NCBI GenBank assembly: GCA_018432935.1
Contig: JAHDSF010000003.1
Coordinates: 1-62,960 of the forward strand
Source of the DNA: Rhodospirillales bacterium
Lineage (GTDB): Bacteria; Pseudomonadota; Alphaproteobacteria; Rhodospirillales; Shumkoniaceae
DNA length: 62,960 bases
Reading direction: 5' to 3'
The position numbers and the translations under genes were made by a program. The notes under the pieces are model-generated. The model saw nothing but the letters and a program-made list of their open reading frames with translations. It ran no database searches and was not told the DNA's origin. This document shows positions 18,485 through 26,690 of the stretch, piece after piece (position 1 is the stretch's first letter; each line of letters opens with the position of its first letter).

Positions 18485-18518
18485 GGTCTCTGCGCTCCCT
18501 TCATGGGAGCCAGAGACC
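18485..18518 (+). terminator. Hairpin after the DUF892 gene
   Basis: GGTCTCTG-C-GCTCCC, a five-base loop, then GGGAGC-CAGAGACC: a 14-bp stem with one bulged base, starting 15 bases after the stop. No T-run follows, so it may act as a processing/stability hairpin or a weak terminator. The remainder of the gap to 18815 shows no gene. Confidence 0.5.
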
Positions 18519-18812
18519 GCCCGGCCTTCTGGCGTGCCATCCGCGCGCGCACCACCCATGTCCTCCGAAAAAAGATCTCTGCCGAAACCGCTGTATTAAC
18601 TCGCATTCGCAGCAAGATTCCCAGAAGCCATCGCAATTCCACGGTTGCCTCGGAAAGAGTTTGGCGGTAGGAAGACCAGTATAGTGAAGCGGCTGCCTAC
18701 ACCGCTCCTCTCGGAGCGCCTCTTCGCGCTGGACCGGTCGACCACGCCGGCTTGGGCGGAAGCGAGACGAGCCGGGGCCTCGTGGCACCCGTCCGAGAGA
18801 TAAGGAGTCTGA

Positions 18813-19058
<246 letters not shown>

Positions 19059-19083
19059 TCTTCCCCACAGTATTCGTGGCGAA

Positions 19084-19109
19084 AGCCCGGCGTTTCCGCC
19101 GGGCTTTTC
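19084..19109 (+). terminator. Rho-independent terminator after the ferredoxin gene
   Basis: AGCCCGGCG, loop TTTC, CGCCGGGCT followed by TTTT; it starts 26 bases after the ferredoxin stop. Confidence 0.85.
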
Positions 19110-19191
19110 GTTCGTCCACATCCGCTTTGACGTTCAAGCGGTTGCTGGAGTAAATTTGGTAACTTAGGAGTTGCAGCGCAGGTTGCGCAGG

Positions 19192-20232
19192 ATGCAGGCC
19201 GGTAGCAGAACGTGTCGGCGCTTCGCGGCCCCGGTGATCCTTTTCGGGTTGCTCGGCCTCCTCCCCCCTCTGCCCGCCTCTGCCGCCTGCGACGAATCCG
19301 CCCGCCTCGCCATCGAAGCCGGCGAGGTTCTGGAGGTTGGGATTTCCGCATCTGACGGCACGGTGAAGATCCGCACTCCCGGCGGCGTTTGCGAGGAGAC
19401 CCTTGGCGACTGGGCACGGTGGGATGCGCCCGCCGCCCGCAGGCCAACCACCATCGAGCCCCTTCCCGCCCCGCCCGAGGCAAGCCCGCAGACGCCGGCG
19501 CCCGCACCCGCCGTCCAATCGACGCCCGCCAGACCCTCGACGAAGACGGCTCCGCCTCCGGTCGCACGGGAGCGTCCGCCGGCCCCGGCCGAGGTTCGTC
19601 CGACCGGTCCCCGGTTCCCGACCGAGACCCGAAGCCCGCCTTCGGAATCTCTTCCCTCCTATCCGGTCCCGTGGCGCCAAACCACCTGCGCGCCTCTGTC
19701 GGACTACTGGCGCCCGGCAGCCTTCCTCGTTGACGGCAAGGTTTACCACCTGGCCCGTATCTTCACGATCGATCAGAATGGCGACAACGTCGTCGACAAC
19801 GTCGGCTTCATACTCGAATCCGCCCAAGCGGGCGCCCTGATCGTCCGTTATCACGCCCGGCCCGGCATGTTTTCGGCCAGCACGGTACATGGGCTGGGCA
19901 TCGAGGACGGGACGGCCATCGCCCGGCTCTGTTTCGGAGAGTCGACCTTTTCCAGAACGCAGGTCGAAGCGGCGCCACCCCTCGTGGTCCCATTCCGGAT
20001 CCCGAATCTTGCCGCCCAGCTGAAGGAAAAGGAGGCGTCGGCGTTGCCGCCAGCAAAGCCGAAGAGCCCCGAGCCGCCTCTCGAAGCGCACGAGATCGCC
20101 TTCGGGATGACCTTCTTCGGCGTTGCCACCCTTCTCGGCGGCGCCATCGCCTTCGTCGTCATTCGCCGCCGCCGGCGTCGCGAACCTCCTGCGCCCCCGG
20201 ACCTTCTCGAGGAACTCGCGGAAGAGACCTGA
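19192..20232 (+). CDS. Secreted or membrane-anchored Pro-rich protein, unknown function
   Basis: Not recognised. The 346-residue frame has an N-terminal hydrophobic signal segment ending in PASAA, a small cysteine-bearing domain (two Cys within the first 70 residues), and a long Pro/Ala/Thr-rich linker. A globular part around YWRPAAFLVDGKVYHLARIF follows, and a single C-terminal transmembrane helix precedes an Arg-rich cytosolic tail (VIRRRRRR). The topology suggests a periplasmic domain tethered by its C-terminus. The ATG at 19192 is preferred; an in-frame TTG at 19171 sits immediately after TAGGAG and is too close to it. It stands alone between the ferredoxin terminator and a small membrane frame. 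Confidence 0.65.
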   Translation: MQAGSRTCRRFAAPVILFGLLGLLPPLPASAACDESARLAIEAGEVLEVGISASDGTVKIRTPGGVCEETLGDWARWDAPAARRPTTIEPLPAPPEASPQTPAPAPAVQSTPARPSTKTAPPPVARERPPAPAEVRPTGPRFPTETRSPPSESLPSYPVPWRQTTCAPLSDYWRPAAFLVDGKVYHLARIFTIDQNGDNVVDNVGFILESAQAGALIVRYHARPGMFSASTVHGLGIEDGTAIARLCFGESTFSRTQVEAAPPLVVPFRIPNLAAQLKEKEASALPPAKPKSPEPPLEAHEIAFGMTFFGVATLLGGAIAFVVIRRRRRREPPAPPDLLEELAEET

Positions 20233-20370
20233 TCCTTCGGGGGTGACCAATCGATCCGGATTTCGTCGACATTCGTGCAAAACCGCACGCATTGTGACGG
20301 CAATCACTGCCGATCGCCGCCGCCTGCCTCATTGTTCATGCTTAACAAGACGTGAACAGGGGCTGGCGCC

Positions 20371-20493
20371 ATGACACGGCAAACGATGGAAATCCTGTAC
20401 TCCACCCTCGGTGTCACCGCCGGCGTGGCGCTCGGCATCGTGCTTGCGACCCTGGCCCTCGCCCACGCGATCTCCTCCGCCCTCCCCTACTGA
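20371..20493 (+). CDS. Small single-pass membrane protein (40 aa)
   Basis: An ATG at 20371 opens a 40-codon frame ending TGA at 20491-20493. The peptide starts MTRQTMEILYSTLG and then has one continuous hydrophobic stretch ending LALAHAISSALPY. The upstream ribosome site is weak (ACAGGGG). The hydrophobic pattern and clean boundaries suggest a real small membrane protein, but there is no family match I can name. It is convergent with the TPP-enzyme gene, ending 30 bases before that gene's stop. Confidence 0.4.
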   Translation: MTRQTMEILYSTLGVTAGVALGIVLATLALAHAISSALPY

Positions 20494-20523
20494 GGCTCAT
20501 ACGTCAGTCGGATCAAGCGGGTA

Positions 20524-22134
20524 TCAGATGCGGCCGTCGTAGGCGCGTTCTGGGATCGGACACGAGATCAGGGTGAAGACATCTCGGCGGGCCAGGCCAT
20601 CCCGTACCGCCGCCTGCAGGGTTTCGCGGTCGCCCGCCTCCACACCAACCCCGCCCATGGCTTGCGCCACCGCCACGAAGTCGGTGGGCCCGAAGTCGAC
20701 CGCTGCCCGGGCATACTGGGACGAGCGCTGCTTCATTTCGATCAGCGCCAGCGAACGGTCGGCGAAGACGACGATCACGACCGGCAGACCAAGATCGCGC
20801 ACGGTGGCGAGCTCGCCCAGGAACATCTCGAGCCCACCATCGCCGGTCATCACCACCACCGGCGTCTCCGGATGGGCAAGCTTGTAGCCGATGCCCATCG
20901 GCAGCCCGCACCCCATGGTGCCGAATCCGACCGACTGCAGCATCGTGTTCGGGCGGTAGCACTCCCAGGCCTGGGCAGCGAGGATGCGATGGGCGCCGGT
21001 ATCGATGGCCAGCACGCCCTCGGGCGGCAGGGCTTTTCGCACGGCATGAACCACCGCCGCGGCCCCCCATTCACCGGTATCCGAGAATGCACGCCGTAGC
21101 GCCTCGCGCGCCGCCGCCGGCTCTCCGTCCGGCCAGAAGCTGCGCGGCGGGATGCCGTCGCGCAGGGCGCGAAGGCCCGCCCCGGTATCGCACACGAAGC
21201 TGTAGCGGGCGTGGTGCATGCCGTGCAGCCGCGGCGCGGCGCCGATCTCGATCACCGGCGCGTCGACCGGCCAGGGATCGCGCCAGCCGACGCGCATCTC
21301 GATCGGATCGTAGCCGATGCAGATGATGCAGTCGCTCCTTGCCAACAGCGGCAGCAAGATCTTGTCGGCCTTGGGCGAGAGCGCGGCCGCGCCGATGCTG
21401 ATCGGATAGGCCTCCGACAGCACACCCTTGGCGTTGTAGGTGGTGACGACGGGAACTTGCATCGCGATCGCGAACGCCGCGACGTCCTCGGCGCTGCCGT
21501 CGTTCAGCACGTCGAGGCCGGCGATGACGATGGGTCGCCGCGCTGCCACCAGCAGTTCGCGCGCTCCGCGCAGTTCGGCTCCCTGGGCAGGCGACGAAGA
21601 CGCCGGCCGGCGCAGCGGCGGCAGCGGGCGGTCCGGCTGCGGCGCGGCCGCCACCTGAACCGGGACGTCGACGTGCACCGGCCCCGGCTGCCCCTCGAGC
21701 GCCAGCGCGATCGCCTTGTCGATCATGGGCGCCACCGCCCCGTCGACCACCGTGAAGCTGCCCTTGGTGACCGGCCGGAACACCGCCGCCTGGTCGATCA
21801 CCTGATGGGTGTAGGTGGCCGCGTCGGCATCGTCGACGCGTCCCGTCAGCACGATCATCGGCACCCGGTCCTGGAGCGCACAGGCGACCGCGTTGACCGC
21901 GTTGGTGCAGCCCGGCCCCAGGGTTGCCACCAGGATCCCCGGCGCAGCCGTGGCGCGGCAGGAGGCCTGGGCCATGAACCCGCCGGCATTCTCGTGCTTC
22001 ACCAGCACGAAGCGGATGCCTTGGCGGGTCAGGGCGTCGACCAGCGTCAGCACCTCGCCGCCCGGCATCCCGAACGCCCACCGGCACCCGATCTCGTGCA
22101 ACCGCGCGGCAATGATCTCGGCCCCGTTCCCCAT
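20524..22134 (-). CDS. Thiamine-diphosphate enzyme, acetolactate-synthase-like
   Basis: A 536-residue TPP-dependent enzyme with the three-domain order of the acetolactate synthase/benzoylformate decarboxylase family. The catalytic Glu is E48 in LVKHENAGGFMA; GPGCTN lies near 75; the C-terminal cofactor-binding GDGGLEMFLGEL is followed by FADRSLALIEMKQ, where most relatives have an Asn at the Mg-binding end of the motif. GGGGGAGAC precedes the ATG. It is divergent from a polar amino-acid ABC operon that ends in a PLP enzyme, sharing a 195-base control region with TGTCCG sites. The substrate is probably a 2-oxo acid derived from the imported compound; it is not a clear biosynthetic IlvB. Confidence 0.8.
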   Translation of the reverse strand: MGNGAEIIAARLHEIGCRWAFGMPGGEVLTLVDALTRQGIRFVLVKHENAGGFMAQASCRATAAPGILVATLGPGCTNAVNAVACALQDRVPMIVLTGRVDDADAATYTHQVIDQAAVFRPVTKGSFTVVDGAVAPMIDKAIALALEGQPGPVHVDVPVQVAAAPQPDRPLPPLRRPASSSPAQGAELRGARELLVAARRPIVIAGLDVLNDGSAEDVAAFAIAMQVPVVTTYNAKGVLSEAYPISIGAAALSPKADKILLPLLARSDCIICIGYDPIEMRVGWRDPWPVDAPVIEIGAAPRLHGMHHARYSFVCDTGAGLRALRDGIPPRSFWPDGEPAAAREALRRAFSDTGEWGAAAVVHAVRKALPPEGVLAIDTGAHRILAAQAWECYRPNTMLQSVGFGTMGCGLPMGIGYKLAHPETPVVVMTGDGGLEMFLGELATVRDLGLPVVIVVFADRSLALIEMKQRSSQYARAAVDFGPTDFVAVAQAMGGVGVEAGDRETLQAAVRDGLARRDVFTLISCPIPERAYDGRI

Positions 22135-22268
22135 CGTCTCCCCCGTCGGTCCAGCAGCGGCGGACGTGAGTATGGCCCCAACCCGGCGGGTCCGAAACGG
22201 CAAATCCTTTGGGGAGAGGTTCCGCTTCGCCAATTGACACCAAGGGGACGGCTGGTGACAATTCCCGA

Positions 22269-22306
22269 TGTCCGATATGGCGCAATCGTGTCCGAAATAA
22301 CGGACA
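22269..22306. promoter_or_regulatory. Candidate operator: three TGTCCG half-sites
   Basis: TGTCCG occurs at 22269-22274 and again at 22289-22294, exactly 20 bases later. CGGACA at 22301-22306 forms a perfect inverted repeat with the second copy across AAATAA. The cluster sits in the control region between the TPP enzyme and the ABC operon, just upstream of the latter's ribosome site. Spacing by two helical turns suggests cooperative binding of one regulator, which is not encoded next to it. Confidence 0.55.
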
Positions 22307-22329
22307 AACCCAGAAGGAGGAAGGCCCCC

Positions 22330-23163
22330 ATGATGAAGTCCGTCCTCGCGCTCCTGAGCGCCGCCGCGGTGCTTGCCGTGGGCGCCGCCCATGCCGAAGG
22401 CAACAAGATGGACGAGGTCCTCAAGCGCGGAAAGCTGGTCGTCGGCACCGGCAGCACCAACGCCCCCTGGCATTTCAAGGATCAGAGCGGACAGCTGGTC
22501 GGATTTGACGTCGACGTAGCGAAGATCATCGCCAAGGCGCTGTTCGAGGACGCCGAGAAGGTCGAGTTCGTCAACCAGTCGTCGGACTCGCGAATTCCCA
22601 ACCTGACCACCAACAAGGTCGACATCACCTGCCAGTTCATGACGGTCACCGGCGGCCGCGCGCAACAGGTCGACTTCACGATCCCGTACTACCGCGAAGG
22701 CGTCGGCCTGCTGCTGCTCGCCAACGGCAAGTACAAGAGCTACGACGACCTCAAGAAGGCCGGCAGCGGTGTGGTCGTCTCGGTGTTGCAGAACGTGTAC
22801 GCCGAGGAGATGGTCAAGAAGGCCCTGCCGCAGGCGAAGGTCGACCAGTACGACAGCGTCGACCTCATCTACCAGGCGCTCAACTCGAACCGTGCCGATG
22901 CCGCGGCCACCGACCAGTCGGCGCTGCGCTGGTTCATGCAGCAGAACCCCGGCCGCTACCTCGACGCGGGCTACGGCTGGAACCCGCAAACCTACGCCTG
23001 CGCCGTCAAGAAGGGCGAGCAGTCGTGGCTCAACTTCGTCAACACCGCCCTGCACGAGGCGATGACCGGCGTCGAGTTCGACGCCTACGCAGCCTCGTTC
23101 AAGAAGTGGTTCGGCGTCGACCTGCCGCAGCCGCAGATCGGGTTCCCGGTCGAGTACAAGTGA
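22330..23163 (+). CDS. Amino-acid ABC transporter binding protein
   Basis: A 277-residue periplasmic type II binding protein of the polar amino-acid family. A signal peptide ends at AAHAE; the mature part begins with the family pattern LKRGKLVVGTGSTNAPWHFKD. Ligand-cradle residues around QFMTVTGGRAQQVDFTIPYY are typical. GAAGGAGG lies nine bases before the ATG. It is the first gene of a five-gene operon: binding protein, two permeases, ATPase, PLP enzyme. A hairpin immediately downstream probably keeps its mRNA more abundant than that of the permeases. Confidence 0.88.
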   Translation: MMKSVLALLSAAAVLAVGAAHAEGNKMDEVLKRGKLVVGTGSTNAPWHFKDQSGQLVGFDVDVAKIIAKALFEDAEKVEFVNQSSDSRIPNLTTNKVDITCQFMTVTGGRAQQVDFTIPYYREGVGLLLLANGKYKSYDDLKKAGSGVVVSVLQNVYAEEMVKKALPQAKVDQYDSVDLIYQALNSNRADAAATDQSALRWFMQQNPGRYLDAGYGWNPQTYACAVKKGEQSWLNFVNTALHEAMTGVEFDAYAASFKKWFGVDLPQPQIGFPVEYK

Positions 23164-23171
23164 GGTTCCTG

Positions 23172-23202
23172 CCTCCCTCTCCCGCCCCGCGGGAGAGGGA
23201 GG
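23172..23202 (+). terminator. Intercistronic hairpin (attenuator / mRNA stabiliser)
   Basis: CCTCCCTCTCCCG and CGGGAGAGGGAGG form a 13-bp perfect stem around CCCCG, beginning 9 bases after the binding-protein stop and ending 19 bases before the permease start. There is no T-run. Such hairpins after binding-protein genes commonly protect the upstream message and reduce downstream expression. Confidence 0.6.
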
Positions 23203-23221
23203 GGCTGCGGAGGCAGCGCCC

Positions 23222-23884
23222 GTGGGCTATCAGCTCAACTTCGACGCCGTCTGGCGGAACTTCGACCTGCTGCTGTCCGGGCTGGGGCTCGGGCTGGCGC
23301 TGGCGGTGGTCTCGATCTTCCTCGGCAGCCTGATCGGACTGGTCGCCGCCTTTGCCATGGTATCGAAGAACAGGCTCTGGCGCGGGCTTGCGGTCGGTTA
23401 CGTGACGGCGATCCGCAACACGCCGATCCTGGTGCTGATCTTCTTCACCTTCTTCGCCCTGCCCCAGTTCGGCGTGCGGTTCGACAAGATCGAATCGTTC
23501 GTCTTCACCCTCACGGTCTATGCCGGAGCCTACCTGACCGAGGTCTTCCGCGGCGGCCTGATGGCTCTGCCGCGGGGGCTGCGTGAAGCCGGCCTCGCGC
23601 TCGGCATGACCGAGTGGAGAGCCAACCTGTGGGTCGTCATTCCGGTGATGATCCGCAACGTCCTGCCGGCGCTCAGCAACAATTTCATCTCGCTGTTCAA
23701 GGACACCTCGCTGGCGGCCGCGATCGCGGTGCCCGAACTGACCTTCTATGCGCGCCAGATCAACGTGAACACCTTTCGCGTCATCGAGACCTGGATGGTG
23801 GCCAGCCTGATGTACGTCGCCGCCTGTTACCTGATCGCCGCCGCCCTGCGCCGTCTCGAGCGCCGGCTGGCGATTCCGCGCTAG
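23222..23884 (+). CDS. Amino-acid ABC permease (HisM/GltJ type) 1
   Basis: A 220-residue inner-membrane permease with about five transmembrane segments and the EAA loop LREAGLALGMTEWRANLWVVIP. The GTG at 23222 follows GGAGGCAGCGCCC. It pairs with the next permease, 11 bases downstream, to form a heterodimeric channel as in the polar amino-acid uptake family. Confidence 0.88.
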   Translation: MGYQLNFDAVWRNFDLLLSGLGLGLALAVVSIFLGSLIGLVAAFAMVSKNRLWRGLAVGYVTAIRNTPILVLIFFTFFALPQFGVRFDKIESFVFTLTVYAGAYLTEVFRGGLMALPRGLREAGLALGMTEWRANLWVVIPVMIRNVLPALSNNFISLFKDTSLAAAIAVPELTFYARQINVNTFRVIETWMVASLMYVAACYLIAAALRRLERRLAIPR

Positions 23885-23895
23885 GAGGGACGGCG

Positions 23896-24555
23896 ATGGA
23901 GCTCACCCAGTTCCTCAACGAAGCCTGGCTTTCCCGCGGCGCGATCTGGGACGGCTTCGTGATGACGGTCGCGATCTCGGCGCTGGCGATCGTCCTCGGT
24001 ACCGTGCTCGGCCTGTTCGTCGGAATCGCCCTCGTCTACGGATGGCGGCCGCTGCGATTCCTGGTCCGCCTCTACGTCGACTTCATTCGCGGCACGCCGG
24101 TGTTCGTGCTGGTTCTGGCCTCGTTCTACATCCTCTCGGTGGTCGGCATCGACCTCACGGCATTCCAGGCCGGGGTGCTGGCGATCACCGTCTTCTGCAG
24201 TTCGCACGTCGGCGAGATGCTGCGCGGCGCGCTGGCCGCCATCCACCGCGGGCAGACCGAGGCGGCGATGACGATCGGGCTGACCTTCCGCCAGACTTTC
24301 CTGTACGTCCTGCTGCCGCAGGCCCTGCGCCAGATCCTGCCGACCTGGGTCAACGCCGCCACCGAGATGGTCAAGGCCTCGACGCTGCTATCGGTGATCG
24401 GGGTGGCGGAGCTGCTGCTGGCGACGCAGCAGATCATCTCGCGGAACTTCCTCAGCCTCGAGTTCTACTTCCTCGCCGGCTTCATCTACTTCGTGATCGA
24501 CTTCTCGATCGAGCGCCTCGGGCGCTGGGTCGAGCGCAAGCTGGCCTATTCGTGA
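23896..24555 (+). CDS. Amino-acid ABC permease (HisM/GltK type) 2
   Basis: A 219-residue permease, homologous to its upstream neighbour, with an IRGTPVFVLVL segment and the EAA-like loop TEAAMTIGLTFRQTFLYVLLPQ. GGAGGGACGGCG precedes the ATG. It is followed by the ATPase gene 11 bases later. Confidence 0.88.
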   Translation: MELTQFLNEAWLSRGAIWDGFVMTVAISALAIVLGTVLGLFVGIALVYGWRPLRFLVRLYVDFIRGTPVFVLVLASFYILSVVGIDLTAFQAGVLAITVFCSSHVGEMLRGALAAIHRGQTEAAMTIGLTFRQTFLYVLLPQALRQILPTWVNAATEMVKASTLLSVIGVAELLLATQQIISRNFLSLEFYFLAGFIYFVIDFSIERLGRWVERKLAYS

Positions 24556-24566
24556 AGGACGCCTGC

Positions 24567-25340
24567 ATGGCCGAACACCTCCTGGTCATCGAGAACCTGC
24601 ACAAGACGTTCGGCGCCACCGAGGTGCTGCGCGGCGTCGACCTCAACGTCGACAGCGGTGACGTGGTCTCGATCATCGGCTCCAGTGGTTCCGGCAAGAC
24701 GACGCTTTTGCGTTGCGTCAACATGCTGGAGGACTACCACGAGGGCCGCGTCCTGATCGACGGCGAGGAAATCGGCTACACCCGCCACGACGGCAAGCGG
24801 GTAAGGCTGCCGAACTCGACCATCGCCCGGCAGCGGGCGCTGACCGGCATGGCGTTCCAGACCTTCAACCTGTTCCCCCACCTGACGGCGCTGAAGAACG
24901 TGACCCTGGGCCTCGTCAAGGTGCGCGGGCTGGCGAAGGACGAGGCGGTGGGGATCGCGCGGCGCTGGCTCGACCGGGTCGGCATGCTCGACCGCCAGGA
25001 CCACTATCCCAGCCAGCTTTCCGGCGGCCAGCAGCAGCGGGTGGCGATTGCCCGCGCCATCGCCATGAACCCCAAGCTGATGCTGTTCGACGAAGTGACC
25101 TCGGCCCTCGACCCCGAACTGGTCAACGAGGTGCTGAACGTCATCCGGGACCTCGCCCGCGACGGCATGACGATGCTGCTGGTCACCCACGAGATGCGCT
25201 TCGCCTACGACGTCTCGACCACCGTCATCTTCATGCACGAGGGGCGCATCCACGAGGCGGGCCCGCCTTCAGAGGTGTTCATCCGCCCGCGCACGCCCCG
25301 CCTCGCCGAGTTCATCCAGAACAGCTCGTTCCGCGCATGA
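24567..25340 (+). CDS. Amino-acid ABC transporter ATPase (GlnQ/HisP type)
   Basis: A 257-residue ATPase. Walker A GSSGSGKTT, Q-loop FQTFNLFPHL, signature LSGGQQQR, Walker B LMLFDEVTSALDPE and switch His VTHEMRFA are intact. The acceptance of a Glu-Val-Thr-Ser after Walker B is typical of the GlnQ/HisP class. Its TGA overlaps the start of the PLP-enzyme gene, coupling uptake to metabolism. Confidence 0.92.
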   Translation: MAEHLLVIENLHKTFGATEVLRGVDLNVDSGDVVSIIGSSGSGKTTLLRCVNMLEDYHEGRVLIDGEEIGYTRHDGKRVRLPNSTIARQRALTGMAFQTFNLFPHLTALKNVTLGLVKVRGLAKDEAVGIARRWLDRVGMLDRQDHYPSQLSGGQQQRVAIARAIAMNPKLMLFDEVTSALDPELVNEVLNVIRDLARDGMTMLLVTHEMRFAYDVSTTVIFMHEGRIHEAGPPSEVFIRPRTPRLAEFIQNSSFRA

Positions 25341-26536
25341 CCACAGTCCCCCTCTTCTCCCGTCTCGGTCTCACCCCGGTCATCAATGCCTCCGGCACCA
25401 TGACCGTGCTCGGCGCTTCGCGCGTTGTTCCGCAGGCAATCGCCGACGGCGCCGAGATCCAGTCGCACTTCGTCCGCATCGGCGAGCTGCAGGCCCGCGC
25501 CAGCCGTACCATCGCCAGGCTGACCGGCGCCGAGGCCGGGTTCGTCACCGCCTGCAGCGCCGCCGGGATCGCTCTTTCGGTCGCCGGCTGCATGACCGGA
25601 CCGAACCTCGGCCGGATCGAGCGCCTGCCCGACACCGAGGGGCTGAGGGACGAGGTCGTGGTTCCCGCCGGCCACCTGGTCCACTACGGGGCGCCGATCG
25701 ACCAGGCGGTGCGGCTGACCGGGGCCAAGGTCGTGCCGCTCGGCAGCCCGGGGAGGGTGCGTCCCTTCCACCTCGAGGACCGGATCGGCGAGCGGACCGC
25801 GGCCGGGCTGTTCGTGGTCTCGCACCACGTGGTCCCTGAGGGGCAGATCCCGTTCGAAGACTTCGTGCGCGTCTGCCGGGCCCACGGCGTGCCGGTGATC
25901 GTCGACATGGCCAGCGAGTACGACCTGCGCGGCCCCCTCGCCCGCGGCGCCTCGATCGCCATCTACAGCAGCCACAAGTTCCTGGGCGGTCCGACCGGCG
26001 GCATCGTTGCCGGCGCCAAGGAGCTGGTGCGGGCCGCCTACCTGCAGAACCGCGGCATCGGCCGCACCATGAAGGTCGGCAAGGAGGGCATCGCCGGCAC
26101 CATCGCCGCCCTCGAGGCGTGGGAACGGCGCGACCACGCCGCAGCGCGCGAGCGTGAGGCGGGGTTCGTGCGTCTCTGGCAGGAACGGCTCGCCGGCGTT
26201 CCCGGGCTTGCGCTCGAGGTCCACCACGACTGGACCGGCAACCCGATCGATCGCCTGAAGGTCTCCGTGTCCCCCACGGAGGCGGGCCTCTACGCCTGGG
26301 AGCTGGCGGACCGGCTGGCGGCGGGGAACCCCGCCGTGCACGTACGCGACGATCTCGTCGAGCACGGCCACTTCTTCCTCGATCCCTGCAACGTGCTGCC
26401 GGACGAGGCGGACGTGGTGGCCGAACGAATCGCCGCCGAAGTGCAGGCCGCGATCGCTGCCGGCGACGGTTGCAGGATCAGCCTGCCGGAGCGCCTGCGC
26501 CGCCAGGACGAAGCGGCCCTCGCCTGGCCCGACTGA
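25337..26536 (+). CDS. SelA-like PLP-dependent enzyme (lyase/aminotransferase class)
   Basis: A 399-residue fold-type I PLP enzyme of the SelA/DgaE-like group. The N-terminus LTPVINASGTMTVLGAS and the segment FVTACSAAGIALSVAGCM are family signatures. The PLP lysine is K214 in SSHKFLGGPTGG. Housekeeping SelA is larger and accompanied by selB; neither applies here, so a catabolic ammonia-lyase or racemase-like role on an amino acid or amino sugar is more likely. Translation is coupled to the ABC ATPase (ATGA overlap). Together with the divergent TPP enzyme it should process the transported compound. Confidence 0.75.
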   Translation: MTTVPLFSRLGLTPVINASGTMTVLGASRVVPQAIADGAEIQSHFVRIGELQARASRTIARLTGAEAGFVTACSAAGIALSVAGCMTGPNLGRIERLPDTEGLRDEVVVPAGHLVHYGAPIDQAVRLTGAKVVPLGSPGRVRPFHLEDRIGERTAAGLFVVSHHVVPEGQIPFEDFVRVCRAHGVPVIVDMASEYDLRGPLARGASIAIYSSHKFLGGPTGGIVAGAKELVRAAYLQNRGIGRTMKVGKEGIAGTIAALEAWERRDHAAAREREAGFVRLWQERLAGVPGLALEVHHDWTGNPIDRLKVSVSPTEAGLYAWELADRLAAGNPAVHVRDDLVEHGHFFLDPCNVLPDEADVVAERIAAEVQAAIAAGDGCRISLPERLRRQDEAALAWPD

Positions 26537-26690
26537 ACCCGTTCGCCAGGACCGCGGATCCAGGTTGGCAACCCCCGTCCGGACGCGGTGAGGGCGCCCC
26601 CTCACCCGGCGTTCGGCGCCCTGCCCTTGCATCCGGCCCGGGGATGAGTCATCAACCTTCGCCCGAGCCGATGCTGGAGAAGGAACTGCC

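Noticed and set aside
20524-23055. TPP enzyme extended to 843 residues
   Set aside because: The extra residues are antisense to the amino-acid binding protein; the ATG at 22134 has GGGGGAGAC and starts the conserved fold.
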